Below are positions 43,085-54,457 of a DNA stretch of 64,000 bases, one piece after another (position 1 is the first letter of the stretch; every line of letters begins with the position of its first letter). The notes beneath the pieces were generated by a model. The model saw only the letters and a list, made by a program, of their open reading frames with translations, was not told the origin of the DNA and made no database searches. A program made the position numbers and the translations under genes. This stretch comes from Beta vulgaris subsp. vulgaris (taxonomy: Eukaryota; Streptophyta; Magnoliopsida; Caryophyllales; Amaranthaceae): assembly GCF_026745355.1 (NCBI RefSeq), contig NC_079208.1, positions 25,216,305 to 25,280,304 of the forward strand. The letters are read 5' to 3'.

Positions 43085-45169
43085 GTGCAAGACGACAATG
43101 TTCATCTCTCTCATACTCCTCTTGCGGACCCTCTTGGTCCCACCAAAGTGCTCGATTTCACTATTCGGGCTCCAGGCCCTGCTGGGCAAGGCTCGTCCTC
43201 CTTGGGTTCTCTGTTGGTGTGTGGCAAGTGCCACAAAATTGGTCATGACTCGGCCACTTGTTGGGCTCATCTAACATGCTCTCACTGTCACAAAAAAGGA
43301 CATGGCATCGCCTACTGTTATGACCTTCACTGTTACCTTAAGAAAAACAAAGGGTGCACCAGTCGTAGCCACGCGCCATCTGCAACACGCGCCAATGTTG
43401 CCACTAGCACCTTTGAGGGCCCCGTGGGTTCTTCGACTATTTCCGGCAATAGCAACCCCCCTTCTTCTCTCGCCACTTTCGAGCAATGGAAGGCATTAAT
43501 ATGCTTATTTGGTAATGCAAATGTTCTTGTGAACCGTTTGAGTGGTAAGAGGAATAAAAAATTATGGATTATTGATACAATTGCCACATATCATGTTACT
43601 GGTGTTCATTCTTGGTTGCTTGATACTAAAGCATTTGATTTTCCGATTGGTCTTCCCAACGGTGCCACGGTTCTTTCCACTATGGTGGCATTGGTTTGTT
43701 TATCGTCTACTATCACTCTTAAGAACGTTCTTTATGTTCCTATTTTGAGCTGCAATTTACTTTATGTTTCTCAACTTATGGTGGCCTTGTGTTGTCCAAT
43801 TTACTGATTCTATTTGTGTTCTTCAGGACCCCATGAAGGAACAGTTTGGAATCAGGAGAAGGAAGGCCAAACTCTACTACTTTGCTGGGAATGATACTAT
43901 TCATCATGTTATTGTTTCTTCTACCTCTTCAGTTCTGGAATTGTGGCATCAACGTTTAAGTCATTTTTTTTAGTAAATTGTAAAACTACTCCCCCCCCCC
44001 CTTTGCAATCATAAGGGTAGTTTGGATCCTAATTATGAGATTTTCTTTCGTTCTAATCATTCTCGCACTAAATTTCCTTCTACTGATAATAAGACTTCTC
44101 GAGTTTTTGAGAAAATTCATTGTGATTTCTGGGACCCTTATCATCATGTTTCTTTTAGTGCTGCTCGTTATTTCTTAACTATTGTGGATGATTTTTCTAG
44201 AGTCGTATGGACATATCTTTTGGTTGATAAATTATAAGTTTTCTCTATGTTCATATCTTTTGTGGCAATGGTTCAACGTCAATTCTCTCAAACCATTAAA
44301 ATTATTCAAAGTGATAATGGCACTAAATTTCAATGTTTACTTGGTTACTTTGCTGCTTCTAGCATCTTATTTAGATATCCATGTGTGGGAACTCCTTAAC
44401 AAAATGGGTGGATAGAACGTAAACATCAACACATTCTAAATTTTGTTCGTGCCTTACGATTTCAAGCTCATTTGATTATCCACACTCCATCTTTGATACG
44501 TAAAGGAAAATCTCCCTTTGAATGTTTATTTAGTCTTCTATCTTCGATCTTGTGATACTCTTCCAGTCATTGGGTGTCTTGCTTATGCTCATAATAAAAA
44601 AAACCAAGGGTGATAAGTTTGCTAGTCGCAGCCGCAAATGTTTTTTTGTTGGGTATCCATTTGGCAAAAACGGATGGAAATTTGAAGATCTTGAGACTAA
44701 AGAATTTTTTTGTGTCTAGGAATGTTAAATTTGGTGAACATACATTTCCCTATCTTACTCCTACTCAAGTTAATGTTTTTGCTGATCTTTTGCTTACTCA
44801 TGCTCATGAAATTCTATTGCCTTTGATCCATCTTTTTCTGATTTTGTCCAGCCCGCACCAAATCTTCTCCCACCTTCCTGCTATCCCCCTTACATCTCGC
44901 CTTTCCCTTATTCTGTCCCTGGGCCCGTGTCCAGCCCCTTGCTTCCCCAGCACACAGACTCCATGCGTGCTCCTCTCACACTGGATACTCCCTCTTCCGT
45001 GCCTGGTCCTTCAAGCCCAGCATCTCCTGGCCTAATTCTCTCTTCTCACTGGGCTACCCAATACACCAATCTAGCTCCACAAAACACATCCCCTACCCTA
45101 GAAAACACCGGCCTGGCTCCACAAAACACTGGCCCATTTTCTGTCTCTACTGACCTAGCTTTCTCTCCC
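43085..45169 (+). pseudogene. Copia gag zinc knuckles, protease and integrase
   Basis: This opens with two zinc knuckles (CGKCHKIGHDSATC and CSHCHKKGHGIAYC). The protease site reads IIDTIATYHVTG, where DSGA is usual, so the catalytic Ser-Gly is changed to Thr-Ile. The pre-integrase motif ELWHQRLSHF lies near 43939, and an integrase core with HCDFWDPYH and YFLTIVDDFSRVVWTYL near 44119-44220. Several frame breaks follow, one beside a run of 13 C at 43988-44000. From 44820 to 45169 the frame is a Pro/Ser-rich linker. Dead. Confidence 0.87.
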
Positions 45170-45172
45170 ACT

Positions 45173-45600
45173 CACTACAAGGAAATAGGTTTTGGGCAAC
45201 AAAAATATTCGCCGCCTAAAGGGACCATTTCGTTGCACAATGGTTTGGGCAACGAGATTTTTGCGCGCCAATTTCGTCGTCTAAGGCTCGACGCCCTTTC
45301 CATTTTAGGCGTCAAATATCATGTTCGTTGCATAAACTATAGTTTGGGCGTCGAAATGCTTTCGTTGCTCATAATGCTATTTTATGCAACGAATTCTTAT
45401 ATCGTTGCCTAAACTTGACACAGTTGTGGCAACGACAACTTAACTTTTGTTGCCCATATTATGGAACTTTGTGCAACAATCACTATTTGTCGTTGCCCGT
45501 TGTGTGTTATAACCATACCATAATGCTATCTTAGGCAACAACAATTTCATTGCCCAAAGTAGTTTGGGCTACGAATTGTTTTACATAATTTTAAATCTCA
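45173..45600. repeat. Left subterminal repeat region of the TypA-carrying CACTA
   Basis: Roughly ten copies of TTGCC/TTGGGC(AACGA)-type phrases in both orientations (GGGCAACGA, TCGTTGCCTAAA, TGGCAACGAC), with counterparts at 52370-52470. Confidence 0.8.
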
Positions 45601-46686
45601 CGCTTTATTCAAATAACAATGTGTCATACCTAATTAGTTGCCCAAATTTTCATATATTAGTATCTAAACTTATTAAAAAAACAATTTGAATGAAAAAAAA
45701 TACTTATTAAAACAAAGTATGATATAATAAAAGAAGTATTCATGGAATAGCAAATTATAGACAACTGGTGGACTACAAAATAATCTTCATATTGGACATC
45801 CGATGTAACTTAAATATCTTACAAAATTCAAAGCAAGTCTAGGAAAAACTTAGTAGCACTACCCATCACCTGCGAAGAAATTTACAAAATCCAAGCCTTG
45901 TCATACTTAATATAACTTTCCTTTACAAATTTGAGAAGATAGCCACGATCCATTATTCCTAATAAAAGCGAAAATGTTAAAACTAGGTAAACATGTGATA
46001 AAAAAAATTAGGAGGGGGCGGGAACCAATGATCTGTTTACTCTTAATTCAGCCCAAAAAAAAGAGATATGCATATACATGTGCACCAATATAACTAAAAG
46101 TATTAATTACAGTACAACAGAGATGTAGAACCTCAATTACTTAGACACTACAATAGCCACCAAAATAAGCATTACAAATTTTCTTTATAAGATACAAAAA
46201 GATACCAAATTATGCTTCTCCTATGACACATACAATATCCAAGTTGAGCAAGAACGCAAGTATATGTAGAAAGGCGAAATAAAAGATGAGTGTCTTACAT
46301 ATTTCTATCAATATTGTGATGTGCAACGTTCCTCATCCATTAACAATGAAAATATCAAAAGTTTCCCCATCTTCAACTTTCATTGCCAAGTTTCTCTCAA
46401 GCTCGCGATATAGCCGATCCCTCGGGTTTCCACTAGTTACATATTTTCCCTAAGGATAAAAAGCTACTTCAATAATGTAACCATGTAAGAAAGTTCAGTT
46501 AGTATAATTTAGTTCAGTATGAGAGCAGGATAGGCATATGAAATTTCATTCCACTTAGTAGAGAATGTGACACAAAAGTTGTTAATTTTTGTAATCATAA
46601 CAATCTAGTGATCTATTATATAACCAATTCAATGCTTTGCTCCACATATTCAAGCAGCATTTTTTGTGCACCAAAGTCATGATACA

Positions 46687-49600
46687 AGATGTTCCCTTTG
46701 TTGGGCCTCGGTTCACTTGGACAAATAACAGGGATGGTGTGGATTTAATCATGGAACGTCTCGATCGAGTGTATGTTTCCCTATATTGGAATGACAGATA
46801 TCCACTCGGTTATATAAAGAATTTCCCTATTCTGCATTCGGATCATGCAGCTATCTTTTACCAGACGGAGCCACCAAACAAAGTTAATCGTCGGCCATAT
46901 CAATTTGAAAATTGGTGCCTCATACACCCTGAATTACCTAATATGATTTCGTCTGTATGACGCATTCCAATAGCTGGGTCTACAATGTATCAGTTTACGA
47001 AACATCTCTCCATCTTTCGCACCCAGATTAAGCGATGGTGTTTGGATCATAAGGTTGTTTGGGGAATTGATTGGCGAGAACTTTCTACTAAGTTAGCTGC
47101 CACTGCGACTCATATTTCTACTCTTCCACAAGGCAATAACTTCATGCTCCAACGTCAGCAGGAGTTGGATACGTCTGCATTAGCACACTCTTACTGGTCG
47201 CAAAGGTCTAAAGACAAATATGTTCAGCTGGGGGACCTTCCAACCAAGTTCTTCTACAATAAGATGCGACAAAAACAACGATCAGCATATATCTACCTTC
47301 TTCGAACTACAGATAACCAGTGGACTGAGGATGGTCCTACAATAGTAAATACTATTTTACATCATTTTAAAACTGCGTATGGGCCCTCTCAGGGGTCTAC
47401 TGTCTCTGACCAGGGCCAAGATGAAGCCATTGATTTAGTACTTCGTGACTTAAATCTACCTCATCTTTCGCTGTCACAACAACAACAGCTCCTTTGGCCT
47501 TTCTCTAAAGATGAAGTGCATGAGGCCATGCTTGGTATTGGTCAGGGTAAATCTCCTGGATTGGACGGGTCCACGGCTGAGTTTTTCAAACTTCACTGGG
47601 GTTCCCTCGGGAATGAGGTGTTCCAAGCTGTCAATCACTTTTTCACAACAGGTTTCATACTGCATGAGTGGAACCAGACGCTGCTTGTTTTGTTGCCTAA
47701 AGGACAAAATCCTGAGGAGGTAACACAATTTCGGCCAATTAGCTTATGTAATACGATTTATAAATGTGTTTCGAAGTGCTTGGTCAACAGGGTACGACCG
47801 TTGCTTTCTGATCTTATCACGGAATATCAGAGTGCCTTCATTCCAGGACGACATATGGATGATAACATTTTGATCAGTCATGAGTTAATTCATGTTCTTA
47901 ATAAACATCGACGTGGTAATGTTCATCTAGCGGCTCTCAAAATTGACATGAATAAGGCATATGACCGGGTTAATTGGAGGTTTCTCTTAAAGGTTCTTCA
48001 AGCCTATGGCTTCCCTGGCCAATGGATTCAGTTGATTAGTCAATGTATCTCTACAGTGTCATATCGCATCCTAGTTAATGGACAAGTTACAGAGTCCTTT
48101 CCTTCCCATTGTGGGCTTCGCCAGGGTGATCCACTATCCCCTTATCTGTTCTTGTTATGTATGGATATCTTTTCCCGCATGTTAATCATGGCTACGGATA
48201 TTCGACTATTCGATGGGTGTCGAGCTCACAGGTACGCCCTTCTATTTCTCATCTGTTTTTTGCTGACGATGCTCTTCTTTTCTTTAAAGCGTCGACTGTT
48301 CTTGTAAGCAACTGTCCAACTCCTTGCTCGATTCTGCCGTATCTCTGGACAAATGCTCAGTTTACGAAAGTCATTTGTTAAATTAGCCCAAATGTTTCCG
48401 AGCACATGGGTCATGAATACAAACGTATCCGCAATTGGATGCTAAATAATCACTGGGCACATATCTTGGTACTCCTGTGGATATTCAAGGGAAGAAAACT
48501 CAGCACTTCACCTTTTTACTTGATAACATTTCTCAGCGCATAACTGCTTGGAATCATTCACCTATTTCGCAAGCTGGGAAATTGATTCTCATCAACTCTG
48601 TCCTCATTGCTTCCATAGCTCACATCTTTTCTATATTCCTGATTCCCACAACAATAGCTAATAAGTTGGATGCGATGCTTGCACGATTCTTCTGGTCTAA
48701 TAGCTCTGGTAAAGGAATTGCTTGGAAAAGCAAGGAGCTCTTGCATTTGCAAAAAGGTGTTGGTGGTCTCGGCTTACGTAGTATTGCGATGCACAATCGT
48801 TCCCTCCTGATGAAGAATGTTTGGCGTATTCATAGAAATTCCAGTGACCTCATCAGTAAGGTATTTTCCGATCACAAACTGGGCAATGGATCATCGACAC
48901 CTACACTGCATTCAATGCGGGGTCAATGTTCTTGGGGTGCGCGAAGTTTAATTCAAGCAGAGCAGGTACTCTTGACAAATTCGGGTTGGAAAATTGGTTC
49001 CAATTCCCCCCTCCTTGCTGGAAAGGAGCACTGGGTTCATGGGAGGATTCCCCTCTTTCGGGATAATGTTCCTCTTCGTACTGCTGCTACGGTCTCCATT
49101 GCTTCTCTCCTGCTGCCTCAAAAACAAGGCTGGAATGTTCCCCGGCTTCAGTCACTTTTTCATTCCAGTACGGTTCGTGATATACGTACTCTTGAAATTC
49201 CTCGCCTCACAAACCAAGTTGATCTTTCTATTTGGCCTTTTACTACATCGGGCCACTACACTACCAAATCTGGATACTACTTCCTTTCTCGACATACCGA
49301 CATCTACAGCATGACTCCCCCTCTCAATTCGAAGTTTGTTCGGATTTTATGGGGGTTGCGCATCATGCCAAAATGGAAAATTTTCCTCTAGAAATTGTTC
49401 CACAACGGGTTAGCAACAACTGCTAACCTTTCCTACTGTGGTCTGGCCATATCAGATAGCTGTCCAATTTGCAACATGGAACCTGAGACATCCCAACACC
49501 TCTTTCGATTTTGCTCTCTAGCCACTACTGCTTGGCAAACTAGCCAACTACGTATTCATTCCAACGCTACTCCCCTTGTGGCCTTTAAAGATTGGCTCAT

Positions 49601-50291
49601 TGCATGGATACACTACTTCTACCAGCAGGATGGATATAACGGCCTTCGTCTTCCCGTGTTTGTGGCTATATTATGGGCTATTTGGCAGGGTCGCAATAAT
49701 AAGGTCTTCAACGGAATAATACCTGATATGCCTCTAATCCGTTCACTCTAGGACAAAGGCATTCAGCAGCACTACACCTTTCTGGCTAATCCTATTCCTT
49801 TGCCTAGAGCTTTGCATGTGGCACCAGGCCCTCCTGGGTTTCTTTTTGCACATTTTGGGACAGCCTTCTGCGGGGTACCACAAATACATTTACAAGTGGA
49901 TGGTTCCTGGAAGAAATCTTCTTTATTGGCCGGTATTGCCTGGGTTGCTGAACATGTTACTACTTAAACTATAGAAGTGCAAGGAGGCTGCATTAATGCG
50001 GAGTCACCACTGGTTGCTGAAGCAAGGGCTTGTCTGGGGGCCTTGATTTGGGCGCAATCTCAAGGATATTGCGAAATTTTGATCTACACTGATTCTGATG
50101 TACTAGTCCGGAGTTTTCTTTATCAAGACACACAACCTATCTCGATTGCATGGACTCTCAATGACATTCGCTCCCTTGGACATCAACTCCAATGGTGTAG
50201 AATTCTAAAAGTTAATCATCAACAAGTCCAGAGGGCGCATGACCTGGCCAATCATGTTCGCCAAGGACATATTCCCATGGCCACTCTGTAG
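46687..50291 (+). pseudogene. LINE ORF2: endonuclease end, reverse transcriptase, RNase H
   Basis: The fragment begins DVPFVGPRFTWTNNRDG (endonuclease end), with a TGA at 46958-46960. The reverse transcriptase is open at 46985-48307 with GKSPGLDGSTAEFF, LLPKGQNPEEVTQFRPISL, YQSAFIPGRH, LKIDMNKAYDRVNW and GLRQGDPLSPYLF. The catalytic FADDALLFF follows in another frame near 48270, showing a frameshift. Later come RISAWNH-like thumb sequences, a TAG near 49390, the CPICNMEPETSQHLFRFC motif, and a C-terminal RNase H (QVDGSWKKSSLLAGIAWV, YTDSDVLVRSF) with a stop at about 49965. Not functional. Confidence 0.92.
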
Positions 50292-50346
50292 TTGGATTGT
50301 TGTTTATATTCTTGAATTTTACCGATGTCCAAAAAAAAAAAAAAAA
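46687..50346 (+). mobile_element. 5'-truncated L1-type LINE in a captured intron
   Basis: A perfect 14-bp duplication AAAGTCATGATACA (46673-46686 and 50347-50360) encloses the element. It starts inside the endonuclease domain and ends with an A-run (about 50331-50349). It sits a few bases into the intron after the third TypA exon, so it arrived after capture or in the donor gene. Confidence 0.95.
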
Positions 50347-50519
50347 AAAGTCATGATACATACCTCACGGCCAACAAATGGAGACGTATTAATTGAGAAT
50401 GCCATCTTGACAGTAGGCTCCTCCACATTTATTGTGGGTAATGGTTTCCCAAACACTTTATCAGCAATTGTCTCTCCAATCTAAGAAAATCAAGGAAAAC
50501 TTTGATCAAGATAAAACTA

Positions 50520-51400
50520 TAAGAAGGAGGAGCTCAATCCAGTTATACTACAAGTCTCATATTGAAGTGAATTTCATAACAACAAACAAAAATCTCACCT
50601 GAATGTCTCCAATTCCACAAACAGCACATATATCTCCTACTTCTACAAACTTCACAAGAGTTGTATGGAACTTCTCATATACAAAAAGCTCACTATACCT
50701 TGTATATCTGCATGCATCATCTGGTGTGCATACCTGAAAACAATAAGAATCATAAACTCTTCTCTGCTGCCATCCTTTCCCCAAATCGATGCTAAGACAC
50801 AATTAGAGAGCTTCAAACTTAAGTAAATAATAGAACTCTAAAACTATTAGTGAACTGTGAACTACGAAGGTGTAGGAAGGAACAACAAAACCAAATAACT
50901 TGGAAAAACATAATCAAACAAGCATTCTGCAAGGCTTGTGAGTACTATGGACCCATATAAGCTGACAATAGAAAGGCTCTTAGAATCAAAAGACCAAAGT
51001 TAAACAGTCATAATTATTGGGTAGACATCGCATCCTAAGGCTGACTGATGCACAAGATTCTGCTTAAGAAGCTCAACATGGTCATCCATCTGTTCTGGAT
51101 TTTGAAATTGGAACTTTATCGACCAAAACCATCAGTTAACTCGGAACTCTAAATCTGCATGTGCCTAGCTCTTACATTTATTATTCATTTATGCTACTGT
51201 CAATATTCAATGAGATCGAGCTTATGTATTAATCAATTCTACCACTATTTTTTTTTATTGATGAAGTGCAATTATACCATGAAGAGCAGCAATGTCATAA
51301 AGCATAGAATACTGAAAGAATACAAAATCAAGGGCCTGGAGAAAGTGGAGAAACATCAAAGACCAATATGAAAATAAAGGCTAAAACATATGTAAGGAAC
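50520..51400 (-). other. Introns of the captured TypA fragment
   Basis: Outside the exon at 50599-50733 this is AT-rich non-coding DNA. I searched it for the missing TypA exon and did not find one. Confidence 0.5.
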
Positions 51401-52003
51401 AACCACTAACAAGCATTTGTAAGGCACCATCTTTTTCAACACGTGGCCCAGGAATGCATCTGATTACAGACTCAAAAAGGTGTCCAAGATCATCGGCTAA
51501 TTAAATAGGAGAGAGTCCGGCCTTCCCTATGATACCACGTCCATATACTACTTCAAAATAATTTTCTTAATACCCAATTGCTTATTTCAACTGTCAAAAG
51601 CGTTTGAGACTGCAGTATTCTCTTGGGGTTGCGTCTGGTGATTATGAATCATGAATATGCACTTACCAAATTAGATGCATGTGATTAATCCTTCTAATTT
51701 GACTAAATAATTGAGAATCTTTTAACAAACTAAGTTACATTATAATGTAAAAGACTCATAAAGGTAATGATATTATATGCAATTCGATCTTAAATACCCC
51801 ATAATACATCAGAATTGGGGGAAGGTAATATTCTTTAACCTTTAAAAATTTCATAACAATGGGGGAATTGAATACTTAAGTAACCCATAAATCTAAGAAA
51901 TTAGAGAAATAACTTCAATAAAGAAACATCATTCAGGGGAAATAGTAACCCATAAATCAATCAAATATAGGTAAAAAATAGAGTTTGATTTCTAAGTTAC
52001 CTT

Positions 52004-52228
52004 GACACCAAACTTGGCGCTAGCCTCGCCACTAACCTCCAACTGCCTCACCACCTGCCATAATTTTAAAAGTTAGGGTAGATTGTTGAGCAGAAACTCG
52101 TTACTCATCAATTGAATGATCCACAAATCCAATTTTCCATCATAATTAACTAAAGAAACGTCACCTGAAAACCGTTATGATCTCCCCGGAAGTAGCACCA
52201 AGTCATCGGAAGCAGCACCAAATCACCT
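52004..52228 (-). other. Two unassigned exon-like blocks
   Basis: On the minus strand 52060-52004 (57 bp, reading VVRQLEVSGEASAKFGVK) is bounded by TATGGCAG and GTAACT. 52228-52167 is bounded by TTTTCAG and GTGACG and contains a duplicated TTGGTGCT.CTTCCG phrase. They lie upstream of the TypA exons and may come from a different gene or an engineered-by-chance leader. Confidence 0.35.
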
Positions 52229-52488
52229 GAAAAGAAGAAAGAGTTTGGCGGACCGAAGAGGGTGTGAGTCTGTAAGATGAGCAGTTGAAGTCTTGAACAG
52301 GTGAAATACAAAGAACTTGATTTCGTGGGGATTTATTAGCGGGTTCTTCTTCGTAATTTTCCTTCGGGTTTGTGCAACGAAATAAAATTTGAGTTGGCCA
52401 ATTTATTGAACAAGGGCAACGAAATATAAAGTTTTGTCGCCTATATGTTTCAAGTTCATCGCCCACAACCAATTTTCTTGTAGTGACT

Positions 52489-54273
52489 TCGGTTTCTCCA
52501 GATTCGTTCCCCTCTTCTGATCAGGCCTTGCGTCGTGGTGAGCGGGCGAAACTCCCATCCACTCGCTTATGCGACTATGTCACGAATAACATCATTGCCC
52601 TCAGTGTGTCTTCTTCCTCTCCTGCCTCCAGTTCATCTTCTTGTTCAGGTACTCCTTATCCCTTGGCACATCATATAAATTATGATTATTTTTCTGCAAA
52701 TTATCGAAAGTTTCTTGCAGCTCTTATTTCTAAACAGGAACCTCATTATTTTAAGGAAGCTATGAAAGATGCAACATGGCGAGCTTTTATGCAAACATAA
52801 ATTCAGGCTCTTAAGGATAATAATACTTGGACCCTTAAACCTCTTCCTCTTGGAAAACGTGCTTTAGAGAGTCAATGGGTGTACCGCATCAAATATTATT
52901 CTGATGGCCACGTTGAGCCTCTTAGGTCTCGTTTGGTTTTCTTTAGTAATCATCAGCAGGTCGGGCTTGATTATAATGAGAGTTTCGCTATAGTTGCTAA
53001 AATAACTATGGTTTGTGCCTTTCTTGTCAATATTACTTCCAAACATTAGGAGCTTCATGATATGGATGTCCACAATTCCTTCTTAGATGGGAATCTTGAG
53101 AAAGGAGTTTTCATGGAACACCCTCCTGGCTTTGCTAGTTCTAATTCTAATCTTGTGTGCCGCTTGCGCATATCTTTGTATGGATTGAAGCCGGCTCGCT
53201 CCTCTATGTTGGTTAACCAAGCTCGTTACTGACTTGAAAGGGTATGGTTTCTTACAATCCGGTTATAACTAGTGCTTTTTTACCTTCACCAAGGGCACTA
53301 TTGAACTTAATGTGTTGTTATATGCGAGTTACTTATTATATCTGGCAATGATTATGCAACTATTTCCTTGTTCAAAACGTACCTTAGTGACTATTTTGAG
53401 ATGAAGGACCAGGGTCCTCTCAAGTACTTAATGGGCATTGAGGTGGCTTGCAGTGCTTCTGGTTTTGATCCTTTTTCAGAGGAAGTACACTCTCGATATT
53501 ATTTTTGAGGTTGGTTTATTGGGTGCCAAGCTGTGTGGTTTTCCGATGGAGCGAAATCATCGTCTTCTTATTTATGATACTAGCAACTTGTTTGATGATC
53601 CTGAGCGGTATCGCCGCCTTGTAGGTCGTTTCATTTACTTTGCGGTTACTCAACCATATCTTGCTTATTCAGTTCACATTCTCTCCCAGTTTCTTCAAGC
53701 TCCTCGTCTTGCTCATTGGGGCGTTGTGGTGCGTGTTGTTCAGTACTTGAAGGGTATCCCAATTCATGCATTTTACTTAGTGCTGATAGTGATCTCACAC
53801 TTCAAGGATGGTGTGATTCAACTTGGGCGGCTTGTCCAATCACTCGTCAGTCATTGTCTTGATAGCTTGTAGTCATTCTCCGATTTCTTTGAAGAATAAG
53901 AAATAACACACAATTTCCTCGTCTTCCATCGAGGCCGAGTATCGTTCAATTGACAGCTATTACTTATGAGGCTAAGTGGCTGAAGGGGTTATTACTAAGT
54001 CTTAGGGTTCATCATCCAAAGGTTATTCCTCTCTTTAGTGACAGCCAGTCAGCTCTCCATATTGCTCAAAATCTTTTGTTTCATGAGTGCACAAAGCACA
54101 TTGACTTTGACTGCCATTTTATTTGTGATGCCATCAAGGATGGCTTCGTTGCTCCTTTCTATGTTCCCACTACAGCTCAGTTGTCAGATGTTTTCACAAA
54201 GGCTCTAGGCAAGTTCCAGTTTAATCTTCTCATGTTCAAGTTGGGCATTTGTGCACCACATGCTTCAATTTGA
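52489..54273 (+). pseudogene. Copia reverse transcriptase and RNase H
   Basis: After the CACTA the copia frame resumes (SVSPDSFPSSDQALRRGERA). The reverse transcriptase shows EAMKDATWRAFMQT, a stop at 52798, NNTWTLKPLPLGKRALESQW, YNESFAIVAKI, a stop near 53050, ELHDMDVHNSFLDGNLEKGV and LYGLKPAR. The catalytic YVDD position near 53322 reads Tyr-Ala-Ser-Tyr, followed by a frame change. The later frames give DDPERYRRLVGRFIYFAVT and the RNase H end (EAKWLKGLLLSL, KHIDFDCHF, DVFTKALG), stopping at 54273. It cannot encode active polymerase. Confidence 0.9.
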
Positions 54274-54279
54274 GAGGGG

Positions 54280-54452
54280 TGTTAAAGATATATTAGGCAT
54301 CTTGAGATATTCTTATATATATTTTTTCCTATCTTTTAGGAAAGTTAATTATCTTCCTTGATTGCCTCCTCTTCGAGGATTCTTGTGTAAAATATTACGT
54401 GATTGTGAATGAGAAAGTTCTATGCTTTTATGTTCCTATTATCACTTTGTCA
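54280..54452 (+). repeat. 3' LTR of the second copia element
   Basis: 173 bp, preceded by the purine tract TGAGAGGGG at 54271-54279. Confidence 0.93.
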
Positions 54453-54457
54453 ACTTT

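Larger units (their letters stand above)
46299..51496 (-). pseudogene. Captured fragment of a chloroplast TypA/BipA GTPase gene
   Basis: Four exons appear on the minus strand in gene order with AG/GT borders: 51496-51411 (DDLGHLFESVIRCIPGPRVE, KDGALQML); 50733-50599 (VCTPDDACRYTRYSELFVYE, VGDICAVCGIGDIQ); 50480-50364 (IGETIADKVFGKPLPTI, SINTSPFVGRE); and 46449-46299 (GKYVTSGNPRDRLYRELERN, LAMKVEDGETFDIFI). The last has a TGA (46335-46333) where arginine is usual before GTLHITILIE. The exon expected between the first two is missing. TypA/BipA is a ribosome-associated translational GTPase; these exons come from its middle domains, without the GTP-binding region. Transcription from the element could give an antisense or chimeric RNA. 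Confidence 0.92.
45173..52485. mobile_element. CACTA element carrying TypA/BipA exons
   Basis: The ends are CACTACAAGGAAATAGGTTT and CACTACAAGAAAATTGGTTG (complement of the right end), with the 3-bp duplication ACT at 45170-45172 and 52486-52488. The copia frame reads on across the junction. Subterminal regions are full of TCGTTGCC/GGCAACGA motifs. There is no transposase. On the minus strand the core carries exons and introns of a plant gene for the GTPase TypA/BipA plus two further exon-like blocks. A LINE lies within one captured intron. Confidence 0.95.
42184..54452 (+). mobile_element. Ty1/copia retrotransposon, decayed and split by a CACTA element
   Basis: The LTRs (42184-42365 and 54280-54452) match along their length, both starting TGTTA.AGATA.ATTAGGCAT and ending CTTTGTCA. 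The flanks ATTTT and ACTTT fit a 5-bp duplication with one change. Between them gag, protease, integrase, reverse transcriptase and RNase H follow in copia order. A 7.3-kb CACTA element interrupts the region between integrase and reverse transcriptase. All ORFs carry stops and frameshifts; short LTRs and the gag style suggest the Ale/Retrofit group. Confidence 0.95.
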
